Below are positions 34,937 through 45,535 of a stretch of 64,000 bases of DNA, piece by piece. A program made the position numbers and the translations under genes. Location: NCBI GenBank assembly GCA_037176705.1, contig CM073889.1, positions 55,359,596-55,423,595 of the forward strand, read 5' to 3'. This stretch comes from Molossus alvarezi. Its lineage: Eukaryota; Chordata; Mammalia; Chiroptera; Molossidae. The notes beneath the pieces were generated by a model. It ran no database searches. It was not told the DNA's origin and worked only from the letters and a program-made list of their open reading frames with translations. Position 1 is the stretch's first letter. Each line of letters starts with the position of its first letter.

Positions 34937-37900
34937 TATCATCTTAATTGTAAATTGCTTGAGTGCTCTGATAAAAAGACATTGAGTAGCTGACTGGATA
35001 AGAAAGTATGACTCACATATATGTAGTTTACAAGAGACCCACCTCACAACAAAAGACTCACATAGGTTAAAAGTGAAGGAATGGAAGAAATCTCTCAAGC
35101 AAGTGGGAATAAAAAAAAAAAAAGCTGGGATAGCAATACTCAATATCTGATAAAGTAGATTTCAAAATGAAGACCATTAATGGAGACAAAGAAGGCCACT
35201 ACATAATATTGAAAGGATCTATCCAACAGGAAGATATAACATTGGTAAACATATATGCACCCAATAGAGGAGCACCAACATATATTAAAAATCTTCTGGA
35301 ACTTTAAAAGAGAAATCGAAAGCAATACAATCATAGCAGGGGACTTCAACACCCTGCTGACATCACTGGATAGATCCTCTAGACAAAAAATTAGCAAGGA
35401 AACAGAGACTCTAAATGAAGCACTAGACCAAATGGATTTAATAGATATCTACAGAAAATTCACCCCAAAACTGCAGAATTCACATTCCTCTCAAGTGCAC
35501 ATGAGACATTTTCAAAAATAGACCACATGTTAGGGCACAAACTAAGTCTCTACAAGTTCATGAAGATTGAAATCATATTAAGCATCTTCTCAGATCACAA
35601 TGGCATGAAACTAGAAATCAATTGCAATAAGAACATGCAAAGACATTTGAACATGGAGGCTAACTAGCATGTTATTAAACAATGAATTGGTTACCAAGGA
35701 GATCAAGGAAGAAATTAAAAACTTCTTGGAAACCAATGAAAATGAACACACAACAACACAAAATTTATGGGATGCAACAAAAGCAGTTCTGAGAGGGAAG
35801 TTCATAGCACTACAGACCTACCTCAAGAAACAAGAAAAATTTCTAATTGACTGTCTAACCTCACAACTTAAAGAATTAGAAAGCAAACCAAAAGAAAACC
35901 CCAGAGCAAGTAGAAGAAAAAAAATAGTAAAGATCAGAGCAGAAATAAATGACATGACGTCCAAAAAAATAATTCAAAATCAATGAGACAAAGACCTTGT
36001 TCTTCAAAAAGATAAACAAAATTGATGGACCCTTACCTAGACTCACCAAGAAACAAAGAGAGAGAACACTAATACACAAAATCAGAAATAATAGAGGAGA
36101 AGTAACAACTGACACCACAGAAATACAGATAGTTAACCACTACTATGAAAAATTGTATGGCAACAAATTCGACAATCTAAGCAAAATGGACAAATTCCTA
36201 GAAACACATAGTCTCCTAAAACTGAACTGGGAAAAGATAGAAAACTTCAACAGACCAATAACAATTAAAGAAATCAAAGAGGTAATCAAGACTATACCAG
36301 CAAACACAAGCCCAGACCCAGATGGCTTCACAGGGAAATGTTACTGAATATTCAAAAAGATCTAACACCCATTATCCTCAATACATTAAAAAATTATTCA
36401 CCATGACCAAGTAGTATTCATCCCAGGGATGCAAGGCTGGTACAGTATTCACAAATCAATAAATGTGATACACCACATTAATAAAATAATGAATAAAAAC
36501 CACATGATCATATCAATAGATGCTGAGAAAACCTTCAACAAAATCCAGCATTCATTTCCGATAAAAATGCTCAGCAATGTTGGAATAGAGGGATCATATA
36601 CCAACATAATAGGGGCCATATGTAAAAGACCTACAGGCAACATGATACTCAATGGGCTAAAACTAAAAGCATTGTTTTAAGAACAGCAACAAGTCAAAGA
36701 TGACCACTTTTGCCACTCTTATTTAATGTAGTATTGGAAGTCTTAGCCACAGCAATCAGATAGATAGAAAGAAAAAAATAAAAGGGATTCAAATTGGAAA
36801 GGAGAAAGTGAAACTGTCATTGTTCACAGATGACATGATACTATACATAGAAAACCCCAAAGACTCCACCAAAAATTTACTGGGCTTAATAAATGAAATT
36901 GGCAAAGTTTCAGAATATAAAATTAATGTCAAAAAATCGATGGCATTTTTATACTCCAATGATGAACTCACAGAAAGAGAAACTCAGAAAACAATCCCAT
37001 TTACCATTGCAGCAAAAAAATTAAGATACCTAGGCATAAACTTAATGAAAAAAATAAAGGACCTATTTGCAGAAAATTACAGGTCATATAAAAAAATAGA
37101 GGAAGATATAAAAAAGTGGAAGCACATACTTTTTCATAGATTGGAAAAATTAACATAATTAAAATGTACATACTACCCAATGCAATCTATAGATTCAATG
37201 CAATCCTCTTCAAAATATCAATTACATACTTCGCAGAACTAGAACAAATACGTCAAAAGTTCATATGGAACCAAAAAAGGCCTCGAATAGCCACAGCAAT
37301 CTTGAAAAAAGGACCAAGTAGGAGGGATCACATGACCAGATTTCAGGTTATACTACAAAGCCACTGCAATCAAAACAGCCTGGTACTGGTGCAAGAACAG
37401 GCATATAGATCAATGGAACAGAACAAAGAACCCAGAAATTGACCCAAGACAATATGCTCAATTAATGTTTGACAAAGGGGGCAAGAGCATACAGTGGAGT
37501 AAAGACAGCCTCTTAAATAAATGATGTTGGGAAAATTGGACAACTACATGCAAAATATGAAACTAGACCATCACCTTATACCATACACAAAAATAAACTC
37601 AAAATGAATAAAAGACTTAAATGTAACTCAGGAATCCATAAAAATCCTAGAAGAAACTGTAGGCAACAAAATTTCAGACATTATATGCAGCAGAATTTTC
37701 ACTGATGCATCACCTAAGGCAACAGAAACAAAGGAGAAAATGAACACATGGGACTACATCAAACTCAAGTGCTTCTGCACAGCAAAAGATACAATCATCA
37801 AGATGGAAAGGCAACACACTGTATGGGAGAGCATCATTGCCAATGATTTATCAGATAAGGGGTTAATTTCCAATATATATATAGGGTGCTCATGCAACTC

Positions 37901-38227
37901 AACAAGAGGAAGACAAAGAACCCAATTAAAATATGGGCAGAGGAGCTGAATAGACACCTCTCCAAACAGGTCATACAAATGGCCAAGAGACATATGAAGA
38001 AATGCTCATCATCACTAATCATCAGAGAGATGCCAATTAAAACAACAATGAGGTATCACCTCACACCTGTCAGAATGGCCACCATCAACAAATCATCAAA
38101 CAACAAGTGTTAGCAAGGGTGTGGAGAAAAGGGTACTCTAGTGCACTGCTGGTGGGAATGCAGACTGGTGCAGCCAATATGGAAAACAATATGGTGTCAC
38201 CTCAAAAAATTAAAAATTGATCTTCCA
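34937..38227 (+). mobile_element. L1 ORF2 fragment, type 2 (left part)
   Basis: The fragment starts in the endonuclease domain just after the ORF2 start and runs through the reverse transcriptase to the C-terminal cysteine region. An internal deletion of about 180 bp lies near 36385, where ctcaatacattaaaaaattatt joins sequences normally apart. At the catalytic motif the bases read ttcacagatgac, giving FTDD. It continues at 39962 after the young L1 insertion. There is no 5' UTR or ORF1. It may be a 5'-truncated insertion or the remainder of the old element at 27491. Confidence 0.85.
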
Positions 38228-39670
38228 ATAAAAAAGTGGAAGCACATACCCTGTTCATGGATTGGAAGAATTAACATAATTAAAATGTCCATACTACCCA
38301 AAGCAATCTATAGATTCAATGCAATCCCCATCAAAGTACCAACGACATATTTCATAGAACTAGAACAAATACTTCAAAAGTTCATATGGAACCAAAAAAG
38401 ACCCCGAATAGCCACAGCAATCTTGAAAAAGAAGAACAAAGTAGGTGGGATCACAATACCAGATTTCAGGTTATACTACAAAGCGACTGTAACCAAAACA
38501 GCCTGGTACTGGCACAAGAACAGGCATATAGACCAGTGGAATAGAACTGAAAACCCAGAAATGGACCCAAGGCAATACGCTCAATTAATATTTGACAAAG
38601 GTGGCAAGAGCATACAGTGGAGTAAAGACAGCCTCTTTAATAAATGGTGTTGGGAAAATTGGACAGCTACATGCAAAAAAATGAAACTAGACCATCAACT
38701 TACACCATACACAAAAATAAACTCAAAATGGATAAAAGACTTAAATGTGACCCGTGAATCCATAAAAATTCTAGAAGAAAATGTAGGCAACAAAATTTCG
38801 GACATCATACGGAGCAGAATTTTCACTGATACATCACCTAAGGCAACAGAAATAAAGGAGAAAATGAACACATGGGACTACATCAAACTAAAAAGCTTCT
38901 GCACAGCAAAAGAAACAATCATCAAAATGGAAAGGCAACCCACTGTATGGGAGAACATCATTGCCAATGATGTATCAGATAAGGGGTTAATTTCCAGTAT
39001 ATATAGAGTGCTCATACAACTCCACAAAAGGAAGACAAAGAACCCAATTAAAAAATGGGCAGAGGAGCTGAATAGACACCTCTCCAAACAGGACATACAA
39101 ATGGCCAAAAGACATATGAAGAAATGCTCAACATCACTAATCATCAGAGAGATGCAAATTAAAACAACAATGAGGTATCACCTCACACCTGTCAGAATGG
39201 CCGCCATCAACAAATCATCAAACAACAAGTGTTGGCGAGGGTGTGGAGAAAAGGGGACTCTAATACACTGCTGGTGGGAATGCAGACTGGTGCAGCCGCT
39301 ATGGAAAACAATATGGTGCTACCTCAAGAAATTAAAAATTGAACTTCCATTTGACCCAGTGATCCCACTGCTGGGAATATACCCTAAGAAGCCTGAAACA
39401 CCAATCAGGAAGAATATATGTACCCCCATGTTCATAGCAGCACTATTTACAATAGCTAAGATCTGGAAACAGCCCAAGTGTCCACCAGTAGACGAATGGA
39501 TAAAAAAGCTGTGGTACATATACACAATGGAGTACTATGCAGCGGTAAGAAAGAAAGATCTCTTATCCTTTGAGACGACATGGAGGGACCTGGAAAGTAT
39601 TATCCTAAGTGAAAGAAGCCAAGCAGAAAAAGACAAATACCACATGATCTCACTTATATACGGAATATAA
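38141..39670 (+). pseudogene. Chimeric open frame made by L1-into-L1 insertion
   Basis: A 509-codon frame runs across the insertion junction. About 29 codons come from the outer L1 (HCWWECRLV... to KIDLP) and 480 come from the inserted L1's ORF2 C-terminus. The join is in frame by chance. It contains no endonuclease or reverse transcriptase domain, only the C-terminal cysteine-rich segment of ORF2. It has no ATG at its left end and no evident promoter, so I do not regard it as a gene. Confidence 0.85.
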
Positions 39671-39961
39671 TGAACATAACAGCCTGAGGAATACAGTAGA
39701 CCCAGACACATGGAAGTAGGGCACAGACTGACATCCCTCAGAAGAGGGGATGGGGGGTGGGGGGGTGGGAAGAGATAAACCACAGAACTTATATGCATGT
39801 ATGCATGACCAATGGACATGGACAACTAAGCCGGGGAAAGGGTGGAGGGGGGGTAGGGTGGGGGTGCCAATGGGGTAAAAAGGTAAAATATCTGTAACAA
39901 AAAAAAAAAAAATAAAAAATAAAAAAAAAAATAAAAAAAAAAAATAAAAAAAAAAAAAAAA
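38228..39961 (+). mobile_element. Young 5'-truncated L1, type 1
   Basis: This 1734-bp element starts at ataaaaaagtggaag in the ORF2 C-terminal third. It keeps that frame open to the normal stop (TAA 39668-39670), then has a type 1 3' UTR and a long A-rich tail. A perfect 16-bp TSD, aaaaattgatcttcca, is at 38212-38227 and 39962-39977. It is very close in sequence to the full-length copy at 21395, and it retains bases that the latter has lost (such as the codons around 26800). Confidence 0.96.
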
Positions 39962-39977
39962 AAAAATTGATCTTCCA

Positions 39978-40548
39978 TTTGACCCAGTGATCCCTCTTCT
40001 AGGAATATACCCTAAGAAGCATGAAACACCAATCAGAAAGAATATATGTACCCCCATGTTTGTAGCAGCACTATTTACAATTGCTAAGATCTGGAAACAG
40101 CCCAAGTGTCCATCAGTAGACGAATGGATCAAAAAGCAGTGGTACATATACACAATGGAGTACTATACAGCTGTGAGAAAGAAAGATCTTTTATCCTTTG
40201 AGACTACATGGAGGGACCTTGAAAGTATCACCCTAAGTGAAACAAGCCAAACAGAGAAAGACAAGTTTCATATGATCTCACTTATTTGTGGAATATAATG
40301 AACATAACAGTCTGAGGAATGGGGTAATCCCAGAGACGCGGAAGCGGGGTACAGACTGACAATCCCCTAAAGAGGGGGGTGGTGGGGGAGAGATAAACCA
40401 CAGAAGTTATATGCATGTATGCATGAACAGTGGACATGGACAACAATCTGGGGAAAGGGCAGGGAGGGTGGGGGAGAGGGGAATCAGTGGGGGAAAAAGG
40501 AGAAACATCTGTAACAAAAATTAATTAATAAAAAAACAAATTAAAAAA
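39978..40548 (+). mobile_element. L1 3' end, type 2 (right part of the element at 34937)
   Basis: This resumes ORF2 exactly where 38227 left off. ORF2 ends at TAA 40296-40298, and the 3' UTR carries the type 2 signature (gaatggggtaatccc, caatctggggaaagggc). The A-rich tail ends near 40548. The open frame 39987-40298 is the intact C-terminal tail. Confidence 0.93.
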
Positions 40549-40931
40549 AACTTTCATCCATTTTGAGTTTATTTTTGTGTATGTTGTAAGTTGGTAGTCT
40601 AGTTTTACTTATTTATTTTTTTGCATGTATCTGTTCAATTTTCCCATCATTTATTGAAGATAAATTTACTCCATGTATACTCTTACCTCTTTTGTGAAAT
40701 ATTAATTGGCCATATTAGTATGGATTGATTTCTGGGGTCTCTGTTCTGTTCCATTGTTCTACATGCCTGATGTTGTGCCAATACTAGGCTGTTTTGAATA
40801 CAGTGGCTTTGTAGTATAGTTTGACATTTGTTATTGTGATTCCTCCAATTTTGTTCTTTTTTTCTCAATATTGTTGTGGCTATTTGGGATATTTTTTTGG
40901 TTCCATATAAATTTCTCAAATATTTCTTTTA
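40549..40931 (-). mobile_element. Older antisense L1 ORF2 fragment, part 1
   Basis: The minus strand reads the ORF2 C-terminal third (segments equivalent to FDKGGKS and YYKATV), decayed. No 3' UTR is present: the sequence begins inside ORF2 right at the tail of the preceding plus-strand L1. It continues at 41197 and 41613. Confidence 0.8.
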
Positions 40932-41196
40932 TTTTTTTATTTTATTTTTTTATCCTCACCTGAGGACATTTTTCCATTTTTTGTTCAGGTAGAGTGGGAG
41001 GGAGAGAGAGGAACAGAGAGAGAGAGAGAGAGAGAAACATCGATGTGAAAGGAACACATCGAGTGGCTGCCACCCTCACAACCGAACAGGGCCGGGGACA
41101 AACTGCAACCGAGGTACGCGCCCTTAGCGGGAACCGAACCCAGGTCTCTCAGGACCGCAGGCCGACGCTCTAACCGCTGAACCAAACCGGCCAGGG
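40932..41196 (-). mobile_element. VES-type SINE, young subfamily
   Basis: On the minus strand the head gccctggccggtttggttcag, a B-box-like ggttcggttcccgc and the cgctaagggcgcgtacc body are all present, with a long T-rich (A tail) start. The TSD ctcaaatatttctttta is at 40915-40931 and 41197-41213, 17 bases including the possible shared first c. It lies within the antisense L1. Confidence 0.94.
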
Positions 41197-41390
41197 CTCA
41201 AATATTTCTTTTAGATCTGTGAAATATGTTATTGGTATTTTAATAGGGATAACATTGAATCTGTAGATCACTCTGGGTAGTGTGGACATTATAATGATGT
41301 AATTTTTTTCAAATCATGAGCACAGTGTATGCTTCCATGTTTTTTGGTGTCCTCCTCTATATCCTGATGTCCTAAAGTTTTCTGAATATA
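41197..41390 (-). mobile_element. Older antisense L1 ORF2 fragment, part 2
   Basis: This continues ORF2 between the two SINEs on the minus strand, covering the segment equivalent to [11 protein letters not shown]. It is decayed, with no open frame. Confidence 0.8.
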
Positions 41391-41612
41391 GCCCTGGTTG
41401 GTTTTGCTCAGCAGTTAGAGTGTCAGCCTGCAGTCCAGAGACAGCTAGGTTCAGTTCCCGCTAAGGGCACATACCTCGGTTGAAGTTTGTCCCTGGCCCT
41501 GATTGAGTTGTGCAGGTGGAAGCCACTCAATGTGTCCCTTTCACATCAATGTTTCTCTCTCCATCCCACTCTATCTGAACAAAAAATGGAAAAATATCCT
41601 TGGGTGAGGTTA
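41391..41612 (+). mobile_element. VES-type SINE with unusual T-rich end
   Basis: The head gccctggttggttttgctcag, the body and the atccttgggtgagg end are typical. Where an A tail is expected there is ttaa followed by about 16 T (41613-41629). This may be a lost A tail next to T-rich target DNA, or a post-insertion rearrangement. No TSD is clear. It is inserted in the antisense L1. Confidence 0.85.
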
Positions 41613-42440
41613 ATTTTTTTTTTTTTTTAGTTTATAAGGTTTTATATTTATGTATAAAAATGCCAATGATTTCTGGGTGTTAATTTTGTATGCTGCTACC
41701 TTGTTGAATTTATTTATTTAATATAGCAGTCTTTTGGGGGGAGTGTTTAGAGTTTTCTATGTACAATATTATGTCATCTGTGACTAATGACAGTTTTACT
41801 TCCTTCTTTTCAGTTTGGATGCCTTTTATTTCTTCTTTTATTTCTTCTTCTTGTCTGATAGCTGTGGCTAGGACTTCCAGTATTATGTTGAATAAGAGTG
41901 GTGATAGCAGACATCCCAATCTTGTTCTTGATATTAAGGTAAATGCTTTTAGTTTTTCCCATTGAGTATCATGTTGACTATAGATCTGTCATATATGACC
42001 TTTATTACTTTGCGGTATGATCCCTCTATTGCCACTTGGCTGAAAGGTTTAATAATGAATGGGTGCTTGATTTTGTCAAAAATACTTTTTCTGAATCTAT
42101 TGATATGATCATATGATTTTCATTCTTCATTTTATTTATGTGGTGTATCACTTTTGTTGCTTTGTGAATATTTAGCCATCCTTGCATCCCTGTAATAAAT
42201 CCTACTTGGTTATGGTGTATGATCTTTTTAATGTATTGCTGGATCCTATTTTCTAATATTTTCTTGAGGATTTTAGCATCTATGTTTATCAAGGATATTG
42301 GCCTATAATTTTCTTTTCTTGTAGTGTCTTTATCTGGATTTGGAATTAGGATAATGCTGGCCTTGTAAAAAAAAAAAAAAAAGCTTGGAAGTCTTCTCTC
42401 CTCTTGAATATTTTGGAATAGTTTGAGGCGGATTGGTAGG
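41613..42440 (-). mobile_element. Older antisense L1 reverse transcriptase fragment, part 3
   Basis: The minus strand reads the reverse transcriptase region. The usual FADD position reads [13 protein letters not shown] near 41770, with one substitution in the motif. The IDAEKAF-equivalent segment and the YRPI-equivalent segment follow towards 42330. It ends near 42440 in unrelated AT-rich DNA, which is its 5' truncation point. Confidence 0.82.
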
Positions 42441-43189
42441 ATTTAGATGTTCTTGAATTGTAAATATTTCTTGCCTGGCAACTGCCCTAGCAAATGTCTT
42501 CTAGAAGTAAATGTAAATCCTTTTTGAAGAAAGATAATATCATCCATTCTATGACTTTTATTATCTCTATGATTCTTCACATGTAATATCTGGCACTTAA
42601 TTAAAAATCACCAGACATATCAGAATACATATGAAAACCCAAGAGGAAAAAAACAAAACAAAACAGAAACAGATCTCATTATCATTCAAATTTCAGCTGA
42701 AACATCTCAGGAAAGATTTTCTTAACCTTCTGGTCTTATTAAATCCTTGAGTAAATTTAGTCTCATTTCATTCTATGCTTCATCTAATTACTTGTCCAAT
42801 ATCTGTGAGCAAATTATTTAACTGTTTTCAGTATATGAGTTTTGCACAAATTAGAATTTAGAGCTTGTTATAGAGTTTCTGTCATTTCTAGCTTATCCTA
42901 AGAAAAACTGAGATATATTATTTTTTCACCTACATTTTAAAGTAAAATTTTGTTTTGGTATAACTACAGACAGGTTTACAACTCATAAGTATACATCTTA
43001 AGGAATTGTCACAAATTGAACATATTCATGTAATTAGAACTCTCACCACAAACAGTACATTACCAGAACCCCAGAAACCCTCTTTGTGTCTCTTTCCAGT
43101 CACCAACCCTTCCCAAGGGGAACTAATTTCCTGTCTTCTAACACTTCTGAGATTAGTTAACTTATTTTAGTTCAATGTATTTTCAAAGC
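42441..43189. other. Unique and old-repeat sequence
   Basis: 42441-42940 looks unique and AT-rich. 42940-43189 resembles an ancient mammalian interspersed repeat (tatacatcttaaggaattg, ccagaaccccagaaaccctc) whose family I cannot name securely. There is no gene. Confidence 0.4.
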
Positions 43190-43264
43190 ATAATATGATG
43201 CATGTATCTGAATATTGACTGCAGCGTTATTTACAATAGCAAAGGATTAAAAATAACAAAAATA
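43190..43264 (+). mobile_element. Ancient L1M-like 3' fragment (part 1)
   Basis: The stretch gactgcagcgttatttacaatagcaaagg matches the ORF2 C-terminal region of old L1s. It continues between and after the SINEs below, at 43538-43601, 43997-44030 and 44506-44760. Confidence 0.65.
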
Positions 43265-43521
43265 GCTCTGGCCAGTTTGGCTCAGCGGTTAGAGCGTCGG
43301 CCTGCGGTCCGGAGAGACCCGAGTTCGGTTCCCGCTAAGGGCACGTACTTCGGTTGCAGTTTGTCCCCGGCCCTGGTTGGTCGTGCGGGTGGCAGCCACT
43401 CGATGTGTCCCTTCACGTCGATGTTTCTCTCTCTCTCTCCCTTCCCCTCTCTCCCTCCCACTCTATCTGTACAAAAAATGGAAAAATATCCTCGGGTGAG
43501 GATTAAAAAAAAAAAAAGTAA
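43265..43521 (+). mobile_element. VES-type SINE, young subfamily (best copy)
   Basis: A-box-like tggctcagcgg lies at 43278-43288 and B-box-like agttcggttcc at 43322-43332. The remainder is a clean body, a CT-rich block, ctatctgtacaaaaaatgg and atcctcgggtgaggatt with an A tail. A 16-bp TSD, aaaaataacaaaaata, is at 43249-43264 and 43522-43537. It is one of the least diverged SINEs in the window and a good reference for the others. Confidence 0.96.
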
Positions 43522-43601
43522 AAAAATAACAAAAATATGTCCATCAATTGGGGATACAGTAAATTTATGGTCTCTCTTATAATAAAATTTTTTGAAACCA
43601 T

Positions 43602-43800
43602 GCCCTTAACAGGTGGCTTAGTTGGTTGGAGCATCATCCCATACACCAAAAAGTTGTGGGTTTGATTTCCATCAGAGCACATACCTAGGTTGCAGGTTTG
43701 ACCCTCAGTGGGAGTGTGTGCAGCAGGCAACCAACTGATGTTTCTCTCTCACAATGATATTTCTCTATCTCTATCTCTCTCTCTAAAGATAAATAAAAAA
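43602..43800 (+). mobile_element. VES-type SINE, older subfamily
   Basis: The diverged head (gcccttaacaggtggcttag) is followed by a B-box-like gggtttgatttcc, gagcacatacctaggttgc and a TCTCTC-rich stretch with an A-rich tail. It lacks the cgctaagggcacgtacc and cctcgggtgagg blocks of the young SINEs. The ancient L1M flank continues on its left (43538-43601). Confidence 0.85.
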
Positions 43801-43814
43801 GATATGAAAACATC

Positions 43815-43996
43815 TAAAATACGTTTTTATTGATTTTTTTAGAGAGAGATAGAAACATCAATGTGAGAAACATCTATCAACTGCCTCCTGCATGCCCCCT
43901 ACTGAGGATTGAGCCCAGAATCTGGGCATGTGCCCTGATGGAAACCTCTCAGTCCATGAGATGATTCTCAATCCACTGAGCCACACTGGTGGGCAG
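43815..43996 (-). mobile_element. VES-type SINE, older subfamily, antisense
   Basis: The minus strand reads gcccaccagtgtggctcag, a degenerate B box, a gggcacatgcccagattc-like middle, a gcaggaggcag segment and a TCTCTC stretch. It is closely related to the SINE at 15783 and to the one at 44292. It has a T-rich start corresponding to its A tail. Confidence 0.85.
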
Positions 43997-44030
43997 GATT
44001 TATATGCAACCATTAAAAGATCCAGATATG

Positions 44031-44275
44031 GCCCTGGCCAGTTTTGCTCAGTGGTTAGAGTATTGGCCTGCGGTCCAGAGAGATCTGGGTTTGGTTCCCC
44101 CTAAGGGCGCGTACCTCAGTTGCAGTTTGTCCCCAGCCCTGGTTGGGTTGTGTGGGTGGCAGCCACTTGATGTGTCCCTTTCACGTGGACATTTCTCTCT
44201 CTCTTTATTCTTCTCCCACCCTCCCACTCTGTCTGAACAAAATAATTTAAAAATGTCCTCAGGTGAGGATAAAAA
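44031..44275 (+). mobile_element. VES-type SINE, young subfamily
   Basis: The head gccctggccagttttgctcag, ccctaagggcgcgtacctcag, a CT-rich block, a cctcaggtgaggat end and an A tail are present. It is flanked by aaaagatccagatatg (44015-44030) and aaaagattcagatatg (44276-44291), a TSD with one mismatch. The right copy directly abuts another SINE that uses the same sequence. Confidence 0.92.
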
Positions 44276-44291
44276 AAAAGATTCAGATATG

Positions 44292-44489
44292 TCCTGGCCA
44301 GTGTGACTCAATGGATTGAGCATCGTCTCATGGACTGAGAGGTCCTGGTTCTATTCCCGGTCAGAGCACATGCCCAAGTTGTAGTCTCAATCCCCAGTAG
44401 GGGGCATGCAGGAGGCAGCTAATGGATGTTTCTCTCTCACATTGATGTTTCTCTCTCTCTCTCTCTAAAAACTAAATAAAAACATTTTT
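44292..44489 (+). mobile_element. VES-type SINE, older subfamily
   Basis: The head tcctggccagtgtgactcaatgg, B-box-like ggttctattcccgg, gcatgcaggaggcagc and a CT-rich tail are present. A third copy of the same short target sequence (taaagatcaagatatg, 44490-44505) follows it. This SINE therefore probably inserted first, and the SINE at 44031 later landed in its left TSD. Confidence 0.88.
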
Positions 44490-44505
44490 TAAAGATCAAG
44501 ATATG

Positions 44506-44760
44506 AAAATACTGATGTGGAAAGATGTAAAAGGTATGTCAGTAAAGTGGAAAATCAAGTTTTATATCTATCTGCCTATCTGCATTTATGTAAAAAGAAA
44601 AACATCTATTTTTATATGTTATTTGTGTGTTTGTAAATGCAGAGTAAATAATCTGTGAACAGTTGGCAGAGTGACTGGGATAGGAAGGGAAGCGACTTGC
44701 ACTTTAAAAAACACATGGGTGTCTATTTTTTACAAGAAATATGTTTTTTTGTTGTTGCAA
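44506..44760 (+). mobile_element. Ancient L1M-like 3' end (last part)
   Basis: The segments gaaaatactgatgtggaaagatg and tttatgtaaaaagaaaaacatc fit the end of ORF2 and the 3' UTR of ancient L1s. They continue the fragment begun at 43190. There is no open frame. The right boundary is approximate. Confidence 0.55.
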
Positions 44761-44909
44761 TTTTAACTGCAACTTAAACATATAAGAAAAGTTATGGTAC
44801 CTAAAATTAGTTATTAATGAATTTTTACTGCCTTTACATATTAAAATTATAAATGCAAATCCTCTATGATATAGTATTCCACTTCTTTGGAAGTGGAACC
44901 TTTGTTTAT

Positions 44910-45172
44910 GTATGCTAGAAGTTATCAATAAAGATGTTCATTGTGAGAGTAAAAAAAAATAGAAATAAACTCAGTGTCCATTCATAGAGGAAGAGCAAAT
45001 TATCACAGTGTGATAATTCTTTAAATAAGGCAATAGTTAAGGAGAATGAAGTTATTCTGTGTTTACTAACATGAAGAAGTCTCGAAGATATATTGTTGAA
45101 TGAAAAAAAGCAAGGTACAGAATCAAATGCAAACTATAACATTTACATAAATAACCCCTCCTCTCTCTCTCC

Positions 45173-45218
<46 letters not shown>

Positions 45219-45300
45219 TATGAAATGTCTAGAAGGATGCATTATAACCTGATGTCAATTTTTGTCACTTGAGGTGGTAAGGTTTTGGTTTAAAGATTTA
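44910..45300 (+). mobile_element. Second ancient L1M-like 3' fragment
   Basis: Ordered blocks (actcagtgtccattcata, gaagatatattgttgaatgaaaaaaagcaaggtacag, tgtctagaaggatgcatta) match the 3' end of old L1 elements. It is interrupted by a CT run and an (AT)n microsatellite. The sequence is strongly diverged. Confidence 0.65.
45179..45216. repeat. (AT)19 microsatellite
   Basis: This is a pure alternating AT run of about 38 bases, preceded by a short CT-rich run (45160-45171). It is likely to vary in length between individuals. Confidence 0.97.
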
Positions 45301-45339
45301 ATGCAGCCAGGTCGTGGGATTGAAATAAAACCAACTTTT

Positions 45340-45535
45340 CTTTCCTTGAACATTAACTGTGTGCCAGGGGCTCTGATGTTTTTCATCCTATGTAATACTC
45401 AGAGGAGAAGCCACAGGCTAAGAGAAGGTAAATGACTGATCCAAGGTCACACAAAGAGTAAATAACAGAGCTGGGATTCATATCCAGGTAGGTTTAATTT
45501 CCAAGCCCATTTTCTATCCATTCCCCACTGTTAAA
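45340..45535 (+). repeat. MIR SINE
   Basis: It contains the MIR core order: ttaactgtgtgccaggggct, then aggtaaatgactgatccaaggtcacac, then agagctgggattcatatccaggt and ccaagcccattttct. It is an ancient mammal-wide tRNA-derived SINE, nearly full length. Confidence 0.88.

Noticed and set aside
43278..43332. A-box and B-box-like sequences suggesting a tRNA gene.
   Set aside because: They belong to the tRNA-derived head of a VES SINE with body, A tail and TSD. No cloverleaf with an acceptor stem is evident.
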